Assembly: GCF_003207795.1 (NCBI RefSeq)
Contig: NZ_NIRT01000001.1
Span: 124,001 to 188,000, forward strand
Reading direction: 5' to 3'
Length of the DNA: 64,000 nt
Origin: Komagataeibacter nataicola
GTDB lineage: Bacteria > Pseudomonadota > Alphaproteobacteria > Acetobacterales > Acetobacteraceae
Part shown: positions 44,110 through 55,101 of the stretch, piece by piece
How positions within the stretch are numbered: the stretch's first letter is position 1
Layout: each line of letters starts with the position of its first letter
Position numbers and translations under genes: made by a program
The notes under the pieces: generated by a model
Seen by the model: only the letters and a program-made list of their open reading frames with translations
What the model was told of the DNA's origin: nothing
The model's database searches: none

Positions 44110-45507
44110 ATGCCGATGACGATAGAAAGTATTATCGAACGCCTTGGCGGGGCCGAACAGGCCGCGAAGCTGGCAGGCGTCAGCACCGAGGCCATTCGCA
44201 AATGGCGGCAGGCCCGCGCCATTCCGCCCAAGCACTGGACCACCGTGCTGCGCGCCACCGGCCTGTCACTGTCCGACCTGCAACCCGATACAGAATCCGA
44301 CCGACCGGAGCCCCCGATGAGCACGTCAAACCCGATCGCACCGGCCGAGAGGCCCAAAGCTGCGACAGCCGCCCTGATCCTGGCCGATGGCACCATCCTG
44401 TGGGGGCGCGGATTCGGCGCGTACAGCACGGAGCGCGCGCTGGGCGAGATCTGCTTTTCCACCGGCATGACCGGCTACCAGGAAACGCTGACCGACCCCT
44501 CCTTCGCGGGGCAGATCATCACGTTTACCTTCCCCCATATCGGCAATACCGGCACCACGCCGGAGGATGATGAGGCCACCACCATCAACGCCCGCGCGCT
44601 GGTGGTGAAGGAAGACCTGACCGCGCCCGCCAACTGGCGCGCGACCGAATCGCTCGATGCATGGCTCAGGGCGCAGAACGTGCCGGGCATCTGTGGCATC
44701 GACACCCGCGCCATCACGCGGCGCATCCGCGAAGGCGGCCCGCAGACGGCCATCGTGGCCTACCCGGCGGACGGCAAATTCGACCTCCCCGCCCTGCTCG
44801 CCAAGGCCCGCGCCTGGCCGGGGCTGGAAGGCATGGATCTTGCGCGTGAAGTGACCTGCGCCAAACCTTACGGCTGGAGCGAAGGCGTGTGGCAGTGGCC
44901 GCATGGCACCGAAGCGCTGCCTGCAAAGCGCCGCAAGGTGGTGGCTGTTGATTATGGGGCCAAGCGCAACATCCTGCGCTGCCTGGCCTCGGCTGGCTGT
45001 GACGTGACCGTGGTGCCCGCCACCACGACCGCCGAGGAAATCCTGGCACTCGACCCCGCGGGCGTGTTCCTGTCAAACGGGCCGGGCGACCCGGCGGCGA
45101 CCGCCACCTATGCCGTGCCCGCCATCAAAGGCGTGCTCGAAGCGGGCAAGCCGGTCTTTGGCATCTGCCTCGGCCACCAGCTTCTGGCCCTGGCGCTGGG
45201 TGCGAAAACCTACAAGCTGGCGCGTGGCCACCGTGGGGCGAACCAGCCGGTCAAGGATCTTGAAACCGGCAAGGTGGAAATCACCAGCCAGAACCACGGC
45301 TTCGCGGTGGATGACAAATCCCTGCCAACTGACGTGCGCGCCACCCATACCAGCCTGTTTGACGGCTCGAACGAGGGTATCGCCACCAGCCGCTACCCGG
45401 CGTTTTCGGTGCAGTACCACCCCGAGGCCAGCCCCGGCCCGTCAGACAGCCACTACCTGTTCCGCCGTTTTGTCGATCTGATCGACACCACAACCAAGAC
45501 CGCGTGA
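44110..45507 (+). CDS. carA: Carbamoyl-phosphate synthase small subunit with an in-frame N-terminal helix-turn-helix
   Basis: From the ATG at 44110 the product is 465 residues. Residues 3-58 form a Cro-like helix-turn-helix ([36 protein letters not shown]). CarA proper starts at Met70 (44317), which has its own GGAG site 6 nt upstream; this shorter form is 396 residues, the usual CarA size. CarA hydrolyses glutamine and feeds ammonia to CarB: catalytic Cys in [14 protein letters not shown], His-Glu in [12 protein letters not shown], and N-terminal domain motif [16 protein letters not shown]. No stop codon separates the two parts, so a fused and an unfused product are both possible. AAGGGA lies 9 nt before 44110. 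carB follows 13 nt after the stop. Confidence 0.93.
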   Translation: MPMTIESIIERLGGAEQAAKLAGVSTEAIRKWRQARAIPPKHWTTVLRATGLSLSDLQPDTESDRPEPPMSTSNPIAPAERPKAATAALILADGTILWGRGFGAYSTERALGEICFSTGMTGYQETLTDPSFAGQIITFTFPHIGNTGTTPEDDEATTINARALVVKEDLTAPANWRATESLDAWLRAQNVPGICGIDTRAITRRIREGGPQTAIVAYPADGKFDLPALLAKARAWPGLEGMDLAREVTCAKPYGWSEGVWQWPHGTEALPAKRRKVVAVDYGAKRNILRCLASAGCDVTVVPATTTAEEILALDPAGVFLSNGPGDPAATATYAVPAIKGVLEAGKPVFGICLGHQLLALALGAKTYKLARGHRGANQPVKDLETGKVEITSQNHGFAVDDKSLPTDVRATHTSLFDGSNEGIATSRYPAFSVQYHPEASPGPSDSHYLFRRFVDLIDTTTKTA

Positions 45508-45520
45508 AAGCCGACCCGAC

Positions 45521-48775
<3,255 letters not shown>

Positions 48776-48785
48776 GCGCATCGCC

Positions 48786-48835
48786 ACAACGCGGGTGGTC
48801 TGCCGGTCCCTGGGCTGGCAGGCTACCCGCGTTGT
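48786..48835 (+). promoter_or_regulatory. 21-bp hairpin between carB and greA
   Basis: Arms at 48786-48806 and 48815-48835 pair over 21 bp with three G-U wobbles in RNA and no mismatch, around an 8-base loop. TCGCC/GGCGA (48781-48785 and 48842-48846) could extend it beyond a bulge. No U-run follows, so it is not a canonical terminator. It may be a transcript-stabilising, pausing or attenuating structure ahead of greA. Confidence 0.55.
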
Positions 48836-48909
48836 ATTACTGGCGATATGCCCGGACACAGCAACCAACCGTCAGTTGCGGAAACTGACCTTCACCTCGG
48901 GGACAAACC

Positions 48910-49383
48910 TTGCAGAAATTTCCGATGACAGCCCCCGGGCTCGAACGGCTTGAAGACGAACTGCGCAAGCTCAAGAGTGAAGAACGCCCCGCGATCATAC
49001 GCGCCATTGCCGAAGCGCGGAGCCATGGCGACCTTTCGGAAAACGCGGAATACCATGCCGCGCGTGAGCGCCAGTCCTTTACCGAAGGCCGCATTCAGGA
49101 ACTGGAGGAAATCGTCTCCTCCGTCGAGGTGATCGACCCGGCCTCGCTCTCGGGCGATCAGGTCAAGTTCGGCGCGCGCGTGAAGCTGGTGGATGAGGAA
49201 ACAGACAAGGAAGCCACCTACCAGATCGTGGGCGTGTACGAGGCCGACATCAAGCAGGGGCTTCTGTCCATTTCATCGCCACTGGCCAAGTCGCTGATTG
49301 GCAAGAGCGTGGGCGACAGCGTGTCCGTGCCCGCCCCCGGCGGCGACCGGACCTACGAAATCCTGGAAGTTACCTACGGCTAG
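48910..49383 (+). CDS. greA: Transcription elongation factor GreA (TTG start)
   Basis: A 157-residue factor that reaches into the RNA polymerase secondary channel and triggers cleavage of backtracked RNA. The N-terminal coiled coil carries ARSHGDLSENAEYHAARERQ, with the acidic tip. The C-terminal FKBP-like domain has LVDEETDKEATYQIVGVYEA, ISSPLAKSLIGKSVGD and the final YEILEVTYG. The start is TTG at 48910: it gives MQKFPMTAPGLERLEDEL, the standard N-terminus, and has GGGGA 6 nt upstream, whereas the ATG five codons in would trim conserved residues. Confidence 0.95.
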   Translation: MQKFPMTAPGLERLEDELRKLKSEERPAIIRAIAEARSHGDLSENAEYHAARERQSFTEGRIQELEEIVSSVEVIDPASLSGDQVKFGARVKLVDEETDKEATYQIVGVYEADIKQGLLSISSPLAKSLIGKSVGDSVSVPAPGGDRTYEILEVTYG

Positions 49384-49393
49384 GCCATAAACC

Positions 49394-50590
49394 GTGATCA
49401 CGCTTGAAGATATCACCGCCGCCGCAAAGCGGATAAAGGGGCGCGTGCTGCACACGCCCACAATACCGTGCCAGACCCTCTCGCGCGCGACCGGCGCGGA
49501 TATCGTGCTCAAGCTCGATAACCTGCAGGCGGTGGGCTCGTTCAAGGAGCGCGGGGCGGCCAACAAGCTCGCCCTGCTTACCCCGCGCGAGCGCGAGCGC
49601 GGCGTGATTACCGTCTCGGCAGGCAACCACGCGCAGGGTGTGGCCCGCCATGCCTCCCTGCTTGGCATTGATGCGGTGATTGTCATGCCGCGCTTCACGC
49701 CTGCCGCCAAGGTGACGCGCACCGCTGCGTGGGGGGCGACCGTAGTGCTGGAAGGCGACAACTTCGCCGAAGCCACGGCGCATGCCAACATGCTGTGCCA
49801 GCGCGAGGGGCGTGTGTTCGTGCACCCCTATGATGACCCCGAGGTCATGGCCGGACAGGGCACGTTTGCACTCGAACTGTTCGAGGATGCAGGCCCGCTG
49901 GACACCTTCGTCTGCCCCATTGGTGGCGGCGGCCTGCTTGCGGGCTGCGCCGTGGCCGGGCAGGCGCTCCAGCCGGGCATGGACATTACTGGCGTGCAGG
50001 TGGAAAACTTCTCCTCGCTTTCCGGTTTCCCCGGTGACGAGGTGATGCCGCCGGGTGGAGCGACCATTGCCGAGGGCATTGCGGTGCTGCAGATCGGCCG
50101 CCAGCCGCTCGAGGTCATTCGTGAACTCGTCTCCAGCGTGCTCGTCGTGCCGGAAAGTGCCATCGAGACCGCGATTACCATGCTGGCCGAAGGCGCCAAG
50201 CAGGTGAGCGAGGGCGCGGGCGCTACAGCCCTTGCCGCCGTGCTGACCTACCCCGAACTGTTCCGGGGCAAGCGTGTGGCGCTGCCGATCACGGGTGGCA
50301 ATATCGACAGCCGCATCCTGGCCAATACCCTGCTGCGCTCGCTGCTGCGCGACGGGCGACTGTTGTGCCTGAAAATGGAAATACCCGACCGCCCCGGCGT
50401 GCTGGCTGACATCTCGCGCAAGATTGGCGAAGAGGGCGGCAACATCATCGAGGTCTCGCACCAGCGCCTGTTCACCACGCCAAGCGTGCAGGCCGCCGAG
50501 CTTGAGGTGATGATCGAGGCCCGCGACCCCGAACATGCCCGCGCACTCGAGGCGGAACTGGCCAAGACCTATATCGTACGGCGCGCCTGA
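49394..50590 (+). CDS. Threonine ammonia-lyase (PLP), with ACT domain
   Basis: A 398-residue PLP enzyme that converts threonine to 2-oxobutyrate and ammonia. The PLP lysine is in VGSFKERGAANKL, the phosphate loop is VCPIGGGGLLAGC and the serine loop is TVSAGNHAQGVARHA. After residue 320 comes one ACT domain (CLKMEIPDRPGVLADISRKI), as in the shorter TdcB-like/alphaproteobacterial enzymes instead of the double-ACT IlvA of E. coli. Start GTG at 49394, 10 nt after greA. Whether it serves isoleucine synthesis or catabolism is unresolved; it could also act on serine. Confidence 0.9.
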   Translation: MITLEDITAAAKRIKGRVLHTPTIPCQTLSRATGADIVLKLDNLQAVGSFKERGAANKLALLTPRERERGVITVSAGNHAQGVARHASLLGIDAVIVMPRFTPAAKVTRTAAWGATVVLEGDNFAEATAHANMLCQREGRVFVHPYDDPEVMAGQGTFALELFEDAGPLDTFVCPIGGGGLLAGCAVAGQALQPGMDITGVQVENFSSLSGFPGDEVMPPGGATIAEGIAVLQIGRQPLEVIRELVSSVLVVPESAIETAITMLAEGAKQVSEGAGATALAAVLTYPELFRGKRVALPITGGNIDSRILANTLLRSLLRDGRLLCLKMEIPDRPGVLADISRKIGEEGGNIIEVSHQRLFTTPSVQAAELEVMIEARDPEHARALEAELAKTYIVRRA

Positions 50591-50612
50591 CGCGGGCGCT
50601 CAAAAACAGAGA

Positions 50613-50697
50613 ATAAAAGTTTTGGGTGAAGCTTTTTTCAAAAAGCTTCGAAGAACGCCGCCTTTTTAAAAAAAAGGCGGCACCCAAAAACTTTTAT
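50613..50697 (+). repeat. Intergenic palindromic element, complete copy C
   Basis: An 85-bp element between the convergent threonine ammonia-lyase and upp genes. Outer arms ATAAAAGTTTTGGGT and ACCCAAAAACTTTTAT enclose a GAAGCTTTTTT/AAAAAGCTTC hairpin and a GCCGCCTTTTT/AAAAAGGCGGC hairpin. The following bases up to about 50725 (ATCAATGAGTTGTTTT) resemble those after copy A, so the unit may be longer than the arms. Confidence 0.85.
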
Positions 50698-50769
50698 CAA
50701 TGAGTTGTTTTAAAACAGTTTCTTAAAATCGCAGACCTGCGGGGCAGCATATAGCCACCCCAGGGTGTT

Positions 50770-51423
50770 TTATTTCGTGCCGAACAGCCGGTCGCCGGCA
50801 TCGCCAAGGCCGGGGCGGATATAGCCGTGCTCATCCAGCCCGCGATCAATGGCGCAGGTCACGATCCGCACATCGGGGTGTGCCCTGCGCAGGCAGGCCA
50901 CGCCTTCGGGCGAGGCGAGCAGGCACACGAACACCATCCTGTTGCATCCGGCCTGCTTCAGCCGGTCAATGGCCGCCACGGCGCTGTGGCCCGTGGCCAG
51001 CATGGGGTCGACCACAAGGCAGATGCGGTTGCCAACATCATCGGGCAGCTTGAGGTAATATTCGACCGGCTCCAGCGTTTCGGGGTCGCGATACAGCCCG
51101 ACATGGCCAATACGCGCGGAAGGCACAAGATCGAGCAGCCCGTCGAGAATGCCGTTGCCCGCGCGCAGGATGGACACAAGACACAGCTTCTTGCCCGCCA
51201 GCCGCCGGGCCTCCATGCGCTCCATGGGGGTGTCGATTTCCACCGGCTCAAGCGGCAGGTCGCGCATCGCCTCATAGCCGAGCAGCAGGCTGAGTTCACG
51301 CGCCAGCGTGCGAAACGCGCCGGTCGCAGTCTGGCGTTCGCGCATCAGCGTCAGCTTGTGCTGCACCAGCGGGTGATCGACAACAACAACACCCGCATCA
51401 TGCGGGGTGGCAGGCTCGGTCAT
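50770..51423 (-). CDS. upp: Uracil phosphoribosyltransferase
   Basis: A 217-residue salvage enzyme that makes UMP from uracil and PRPP. The PRPP loop is [19 protein letters not shown]. The N-terminal [22 protein letters not shown] and the mid-sequence [18 protein letters not shown] are family hallmarks. The C-terminal uracil-binding part reads [24 protein letters not shown]. It complements the de novo carAB pathway in the same region. Flanked on both sides by copies of the palindromic element. Confidence 0.95.
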   Translation of the reverse strand: MTEPATPHDAGVVVVDHPLVQHKLTLMRERQTATGAFRTLARELSLLLGYEAMRDLPLEPVEIDTPMERMEARRLAGKKLCLVSILRAGNGILDGLLDLVPSARIGHVGLYRDPETLEPVEYYLKLPDDVGNRICLVVDPMLATGHSAVAAIDRLKQAGCNRMVFVCLLASPEGVACLRRAHPDVRIVTCAIDRGLDEHGYIRPGLGDAGDRLFGTK

Positions 51424-51444
51424 CTTGCTTCCTTCTAAAAAGTC

Positions 51445-51530
51445 ATAAAAGTTTTTGGTGAAGCTCTTTTTTCAAGAAGCTTCAGAGAACACCGCCCTGA
51501 GGGGAAAAGAGGGCACCCAAAAACTTTTTT
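51445..51530 (+). repeat. Intergenic palindromic element, diverged copy D
   Basis: An 86-bp copy between upp and msrB, both on the minus strand. The left arm ATAAAAGTTTTTGGT, the GAAGC...GCTTC hairpin (with a few changes) and the right arm ACCCAAAAACTTTTTT are clear. The second hairpin is eroded (ACCGCCCTGAGGGGAAAAGAGGG). Relative to the upstream gene (msrB) its orientation is opposite to that of copies B, C and E. Confidence 0.75.
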
Positions 51531-51542
51531 CTGGCGCCTGCT

Positions 51543-51944
51543 TCAGGCGGCACCGTCACGCGGCACGAATGTCAGGGCCAGCCCGTTCATGCAATAGCGC
51601 AGGCCCGTGGGCGGCGGCCCATCGGGAAACACATGGCCCAGATGCCCGTGGCACTGCGCGCAATGCACCTCCGTGCGGGTCATGCCGTGGCTGGTATCGG
51701 TGGTGGTGCCCACCGCGCCGGGTATGGCCTCAAAAAACGAAGGCCAGCCGCTGCCGCTTTCATATTTCGTGCCGGAATGGAACAGCGGCGTGCCACAGTC
51801 CGCGCAACGATATTCACCGGCACGCTTTTCGTTATTCAGCGGGCTGGAGCCGGGGCGCTCGGTGCCGTGTTCGCGCAATATGCGCAACTGCTCGGGGCTC
51901 AGGCAGCCGCATGATGCGCGCCCCTTGCTTGCGGGATCAGACAT
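51543..51944 (-). CDS. msrB: Peptide-methionine (R)-S-oxide reductase
   Basis: A 133-residue MsrB that repairs the R-epimer of methionine sulfoxide. Zinc ligands Cys47, Cys50, Cys95 and Cys98 are present, and the catalytic Cys118 lies in [12 protein letters not shown]. The substrate motif [14 protein letters not shown] is intact. A CGC pair (Cys12, Cys14) near the N-terminus is extra and could be the resolving cysteine, since the usual resolving position (near residue 65) carries Ser/Gly here. Divergent from gpmI with 92 bp between. Confidence 0.95.
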   Translation of the reverse strand: MSDPASKGRASCGCLSPEQLRILREHGTERPGSSPLNNEKRAGEYRCADCGTPLFHSGTKYESGSGWPSFFEAIPGAVGTTTDTSHGMTRTEVHCAQCHGHLGHVFPDGPPPTGLRYCMNGLALTFVPRDGAA

Positions 51945-52036
51945 GGCTGCTTCCTTCCTTGGCTACAGAGGCATTTGACGCTGAACGCTTTTAGGGCATC
52001 ATGCCACACAAAATAAAACAGGGAGAAAATAACCCC

Positions 52037-53590
52037 ATGAACGACCATGAAACAGTGAACACTCCCCGCCCCGTCATGCTGGTGGTGCTTGATGGATTCG
52101 GCTGGCGCGAGGATGACGCCAATAACGCGGTCAGAGCCGCCCGTACCCCCGCTTTTGATAAATTATGGGCGACCGGCCCCCGCGCCTTCCTCAAGACCTG
52201 TGGCGAGGATGTTGGCCTGCCGGGCGGGCAGATGGGCAATTCCGAGGTCGGCCACCTCAATATCGGCGCGGGCCGCGTGGTCATGCAGGAACTGCCGCGC
52301 ATCACTACCGGCCTGGCCGATGGCACGGTGGCAGGCAGCGAAGTGATGCGGGACTTTATCGCAGCCCTCAAAAAAACAGGCGGCACATGCCACCTCATGG
52401 GCCTCGTCTCGCCCGGGGGCGTGCATGCCCACCAGGACCATGCCGTGGCCCTCGCCCGCATCGTGCGCGCGGCGGGCGTGCCGGTGACCATGCACATCTT
52501 TACCGATGGGCGCGACACCGCCCCGCAATCCGGGCATGGCTATGTGTGCAAACTGCTCTCGGCCCTGCCCGAGGGCACACGCATCGGCACGGTGTCGGGC
52601 CGCTATTACGCCATGGACCGTGACCGCCGGTGGGACCGGGTGGAGAAGACCTACAACGCCATCGTGGCCGGTGAAGGCCCGCATGCGGGTGATGCGCTCG
52701 ATGTGCTCGACAAGGCCTATGAGGCCGGCACCACCGATGAGTTCGTCATCCCCACCGTCATTGGCGAATATGGCGGCATGCGCGATGGCGACGGGGTGCT
52801 GAGCTTCAACTTCCGCGCCGACCGTATCCGACAATTGCTCGATGCGCTGCTCGAGCCGGATTTCGAGGGCTTTACGCGCACGAAAGTGATCAACTTCGCC
52901 GCCGTGACCGGCATGACCCGCTACAGCGACCGGCTGGCCGAACTGATTACCGTGCTCTTTCCCCCGCAATCCCTGCATGACCTGCTAGGCGACGTGGTGA
53001 GTGCCGCGGGGCTGAAGCAGCTACGCATGGCCGAGACGGAAAAATACCCGCATGTCACCTACTTCCTCAATGGCGGGCGTGAAGCACAGCTTGCGGGCGA
53101 GGACCGGATCATGGTGCCCTCCCCCAAGGTCGCGACCTATGACCTCCAGCCCGAAATGTCGGCCCCCGAACTGACCGACCGCGCGGTCGAGGCGATCGGC
53201 AGTGGCAAATACGACCTGATTGTGCTCAACTTCGCCAATGCCGACATGGTGGGCCATACCGGCGTGCTCGCCGCCGCCATCAAGGCGGTCGAGGCGGTCG
53301 ATACCGGGCTGGGCCGCATTGCCAGAGCCATCGAACACGCAGGCGGCGCATTGCTGGTCACCGCCGATCACGGTAATGCGGAAACCATGTTCGACCCCGA
53401 AACCAACGGCCCCCACACCGCCCATACGCTCAACGTGGTGCCCGTGGTGCTTGCAGGTGGCCCACAGGGCATGGGGCTGCATGATGGCCGCCTGGCCGAT
53501 CTGGCGCCCACGCTGCTGCAACTCATGCACCTGCCCCAGCCCGCCGCCATGAGTGGAAAGTCGCTGCTGGATGGGCCCACGCCATCCTGA
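52037..53590 (+). CDS. gpmI: 2,3-bisphosphoglycerate-independent phosphoglycerate mutase
   Basis: A 517-residue manganese-dependent mutase of glycolysis, interconverting 3- and 2-phosphoglycerate. Asp19 in VVLDGFGWRED and the phosphoserine Ser69 in GQMGNSEVGHLNIGAGR belong to the alkaline-phosphatase-like domain. RDTAPQSG, RADRIRQL and VTADHGNAETM are further metal and substrate motifs. The ATG at 52037 has AGGGAG upstream; the frame starting at 52001 adds unconserved residues. A strong terminator follows the stop. Confidence 0.96.
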   Translation: MNDHETVNTPRPVMLVVLDGFGWREDDANNAVRAARTPAFDKLWATGPRAFLKTCGEDVGLPGGQMGNSEVGHLNIGAGRVVMQELPRITTGLADGTVAGSEVMRDFIAALKKTGGTCHLMGLVSPGGVHAHQDHAVALARIVRAAGVPVTMHIFTDGRDTAPQSGHGYVCKLLSALPEGTRIGTVSGRYYAMDRDRRWDRVEKTYNAIVAGEGPHAGDALDVLDKAYEAGTTDEFVIPTVIGEYGGMRDGDGVLSFNFRADRIRQLLDALLEPDFEGFTRTKVINFAAVTGMTRYSDRLAELITVLFPPQSLHDLLGDVVSAAGLKQLRMAETEKYPHVTYFLNGGREAQLAGEDRIMVPSPKVATYDLQPEMSAPELTDRAVEAIGSGKYDLIVLNFANADMVGHTGVLAAAIKAVEAVDTGLGRIARAIEHAGGALLVTADHGNAETMFDPETNGPHTAHTLNVVPVVLAGGPQGMGLHDGRLADLAPTLLQLMHLPQPAAMSGKSLLDGPTPS

Positions 53591-53611
53591 CACCACGCCT
53601 GCATTCCAGAG

Positions 53612-53651
53612 CCCGCTGGCCGGTCCGCCTGGCCAGCGGGTTCGTGTTTTT
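53612..53651 (+). terminator. Rho-independent terminator after gpmI
   Basis: CCCGCTGGCC (53612-53621) pairs perfectly with GGCCAGCGGG (53631-53640) around a 9-base loop, followed by TTCGTGTTTTT. The GTG used by the next gene lies inside its tail. Confidence 0.8.
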
Positions 53652-54954
53652 ATGCGCAACACACGCACCTGCCGGGGCCGTACCGGCCCATGCGGGGGGC
53701 AGCACGCCCCATGCCCGCGCGGGCCATGCCACGCACGTAACGCCCCATGCCACCACGGCCAGCGAGCAGCGCATCCGCGAACAGCTTGAGGCCGCACGCA
53801 CCGCGCATGAAAACCTGCTGGCGCGCGAGCAGCAGCAGGCCCACGACCTCGAGGCCCGCCGCAAGGAACAGCAGCAGGCCCGCGAACAGGCCCGCGCGGA
53901 TGCCGAAAAAGCAGCCAGCCTGTCCGCCGCCACGGTAGACGCCACGGCCCGGCTGCAACACACCGAGCAGCAGGCCGCCGATCTCGATGACCGCATTGGC
54001 GACCTGCACGCCGAGCAGGCGGCCCTGCGCCAGCAGCTTGCCGCCCAGGTTGCCCGCCTCGCCCCCCTGCTGCCGCTGGCCGAGCGCCTGTCGCTCTACC
54101 CCGCCGACACATTGCTGGCCGTGCCCCTGCCCGCTGACCGCGCCGTGACCGGCCTGCTGGTGGTGCATGGCATGATGAGCGACATCGCCCGGCAGGCCCG
54201 CGCCATACACGACCGCCGCGCCCGGCTGCTGGCCCTTGATGATGAACTTGGCCGCCAGCAGCAGCAGATGCGCCAGGTGGTGACACAGCGCGAAACCCAG
54301 CGCGATGCGGTCAACCGCGCGGCCCGTGCCGCCCTTGAGGCCCAGCAGCGCTCGAATGCGGCAGCACAAAGCGCAACCCAGGCGGTGGAAGATGCCGCCC
54401 GCCGCGCCTCGAGCGTGCAGGACGCCATCACCCGCATCGAGGAAACCGAGGCACAGGCGGAGAAAAATCTGGAACAGGCCGCCCGCGCCGCCGAGCGCGC
54501 GCATAACATGCAGGCCGCCACCGCCGCACGGCGCCAGGCGCATGAAATGGCCGATGGCGCGGGTCCGGGCATCAGCACCACCAACGCCAGCGCGGGCGCA
54601 CCCGTGGCGGGCACGGTGCTGACCGGCTGGGGTCACCCGACTGAAAGCGGCCCCGCCACCGGCATCACCTACGCGCCACCGTCACGCGCAAGCGTGCGCG
54701 CGCCATGCACGGGGCGCATTGATTTTGCCGGGCCGTTCCGTACCTATGGCCAGATGATGATCCTTGACTGTGGCAAGCATTACCGTTTTGTGCTGGCGGG
54801 ACTGGGCGAGATCGCGGTGGCGGCTGGCCAGCAGGTCAGCCGCGGGGCCGCCGTGGGCCAGATGCCGCAATGGAACGGCGGCGGCTCAAGGCCCACCCTG
54901 TTCGTGCAGTTGCGCCATGGGGGGAGCACGGTCAATCCGGCGCCATACCTGTAA
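53644..54954 (+). CDS. EnvC-like murein hydrolase activator (coiled coil plus degenerate LytM domain)
   Basis: About 436 residues. The N-terminus is a short signal-like stretch (FLCATHAPAGAVPAHAGG). A very long coiled coil rich in Gln and Arg covers about 38-310. An M23/LytM domain begins near 335 (TVLTGWGHPTESGPATGITY). The metal ligands of active M23 peptidases (HxxxD and HxH) are missing, as in EnvC, whose degenerate LytM domain activates amidases and is controlled by FtsEX. The first in-frame start codon is GTG at 53644, within the tail of the gpmI terminator, with no ribosome site; the reading frame is open upstream into gpmI. The start may be non-standard or disturbed. ctpA follows. Confidence 0.85.
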   Translation: MFLCATHAPAGAVPAHAGGSTPHARAGHATHVTPHATTASEQRIREQLEAARTAHENLLAREQQQAHDLEARRKEQQQAREQARADAEKAASLSAATVDATARLQHTEQQAADLDDRIGDLHAEQAALRQQLAAQVARLAPLLPLAERLSLYPADTLLAVPLPADRAVTGLLVVHGMMSDIARQARAIHDRRARLLALDDELGRQQQQMRQVVTQRETQRDAVNRAARAALEAQQRSNAAAQSATQAVEDAARRASSVQDAITRIEETEAQAEKNLEQAARAAERAHNMQAATAARRQAHEMADGAGPGISTTNASAGAPVAGTVLTGWGHPTESGPATGITYAPPSRASVRAPCTGRIDFAGPFRTYGQMMILDCGKHYRFVLAGLGEIAVAAGQQVSRGAAVGQMPQWNGGGSRPTLFVQLRHGGSTVNPAPYL

Positions 54955-55101
54955 TGGCGCGCAAGGCGGTTTTATCCCCGTGCAGGTTCGGTATATGCTA
55001 CCGACCCGTGACGGATGGGCAAGACCACGTTACAACGCAACGCGAAGATTACGTGCAGGCCTGCCGGAGCATGGCGGCGGGCATCCAGGAGACAACGACG
55101 C

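Noticed and set aside
49370-50536. Minus-strand frame of 388 codons opposite the threonine ammonia-lyase gene
   Set aside because: It spans the greA end and the whole sense gene; no motif.
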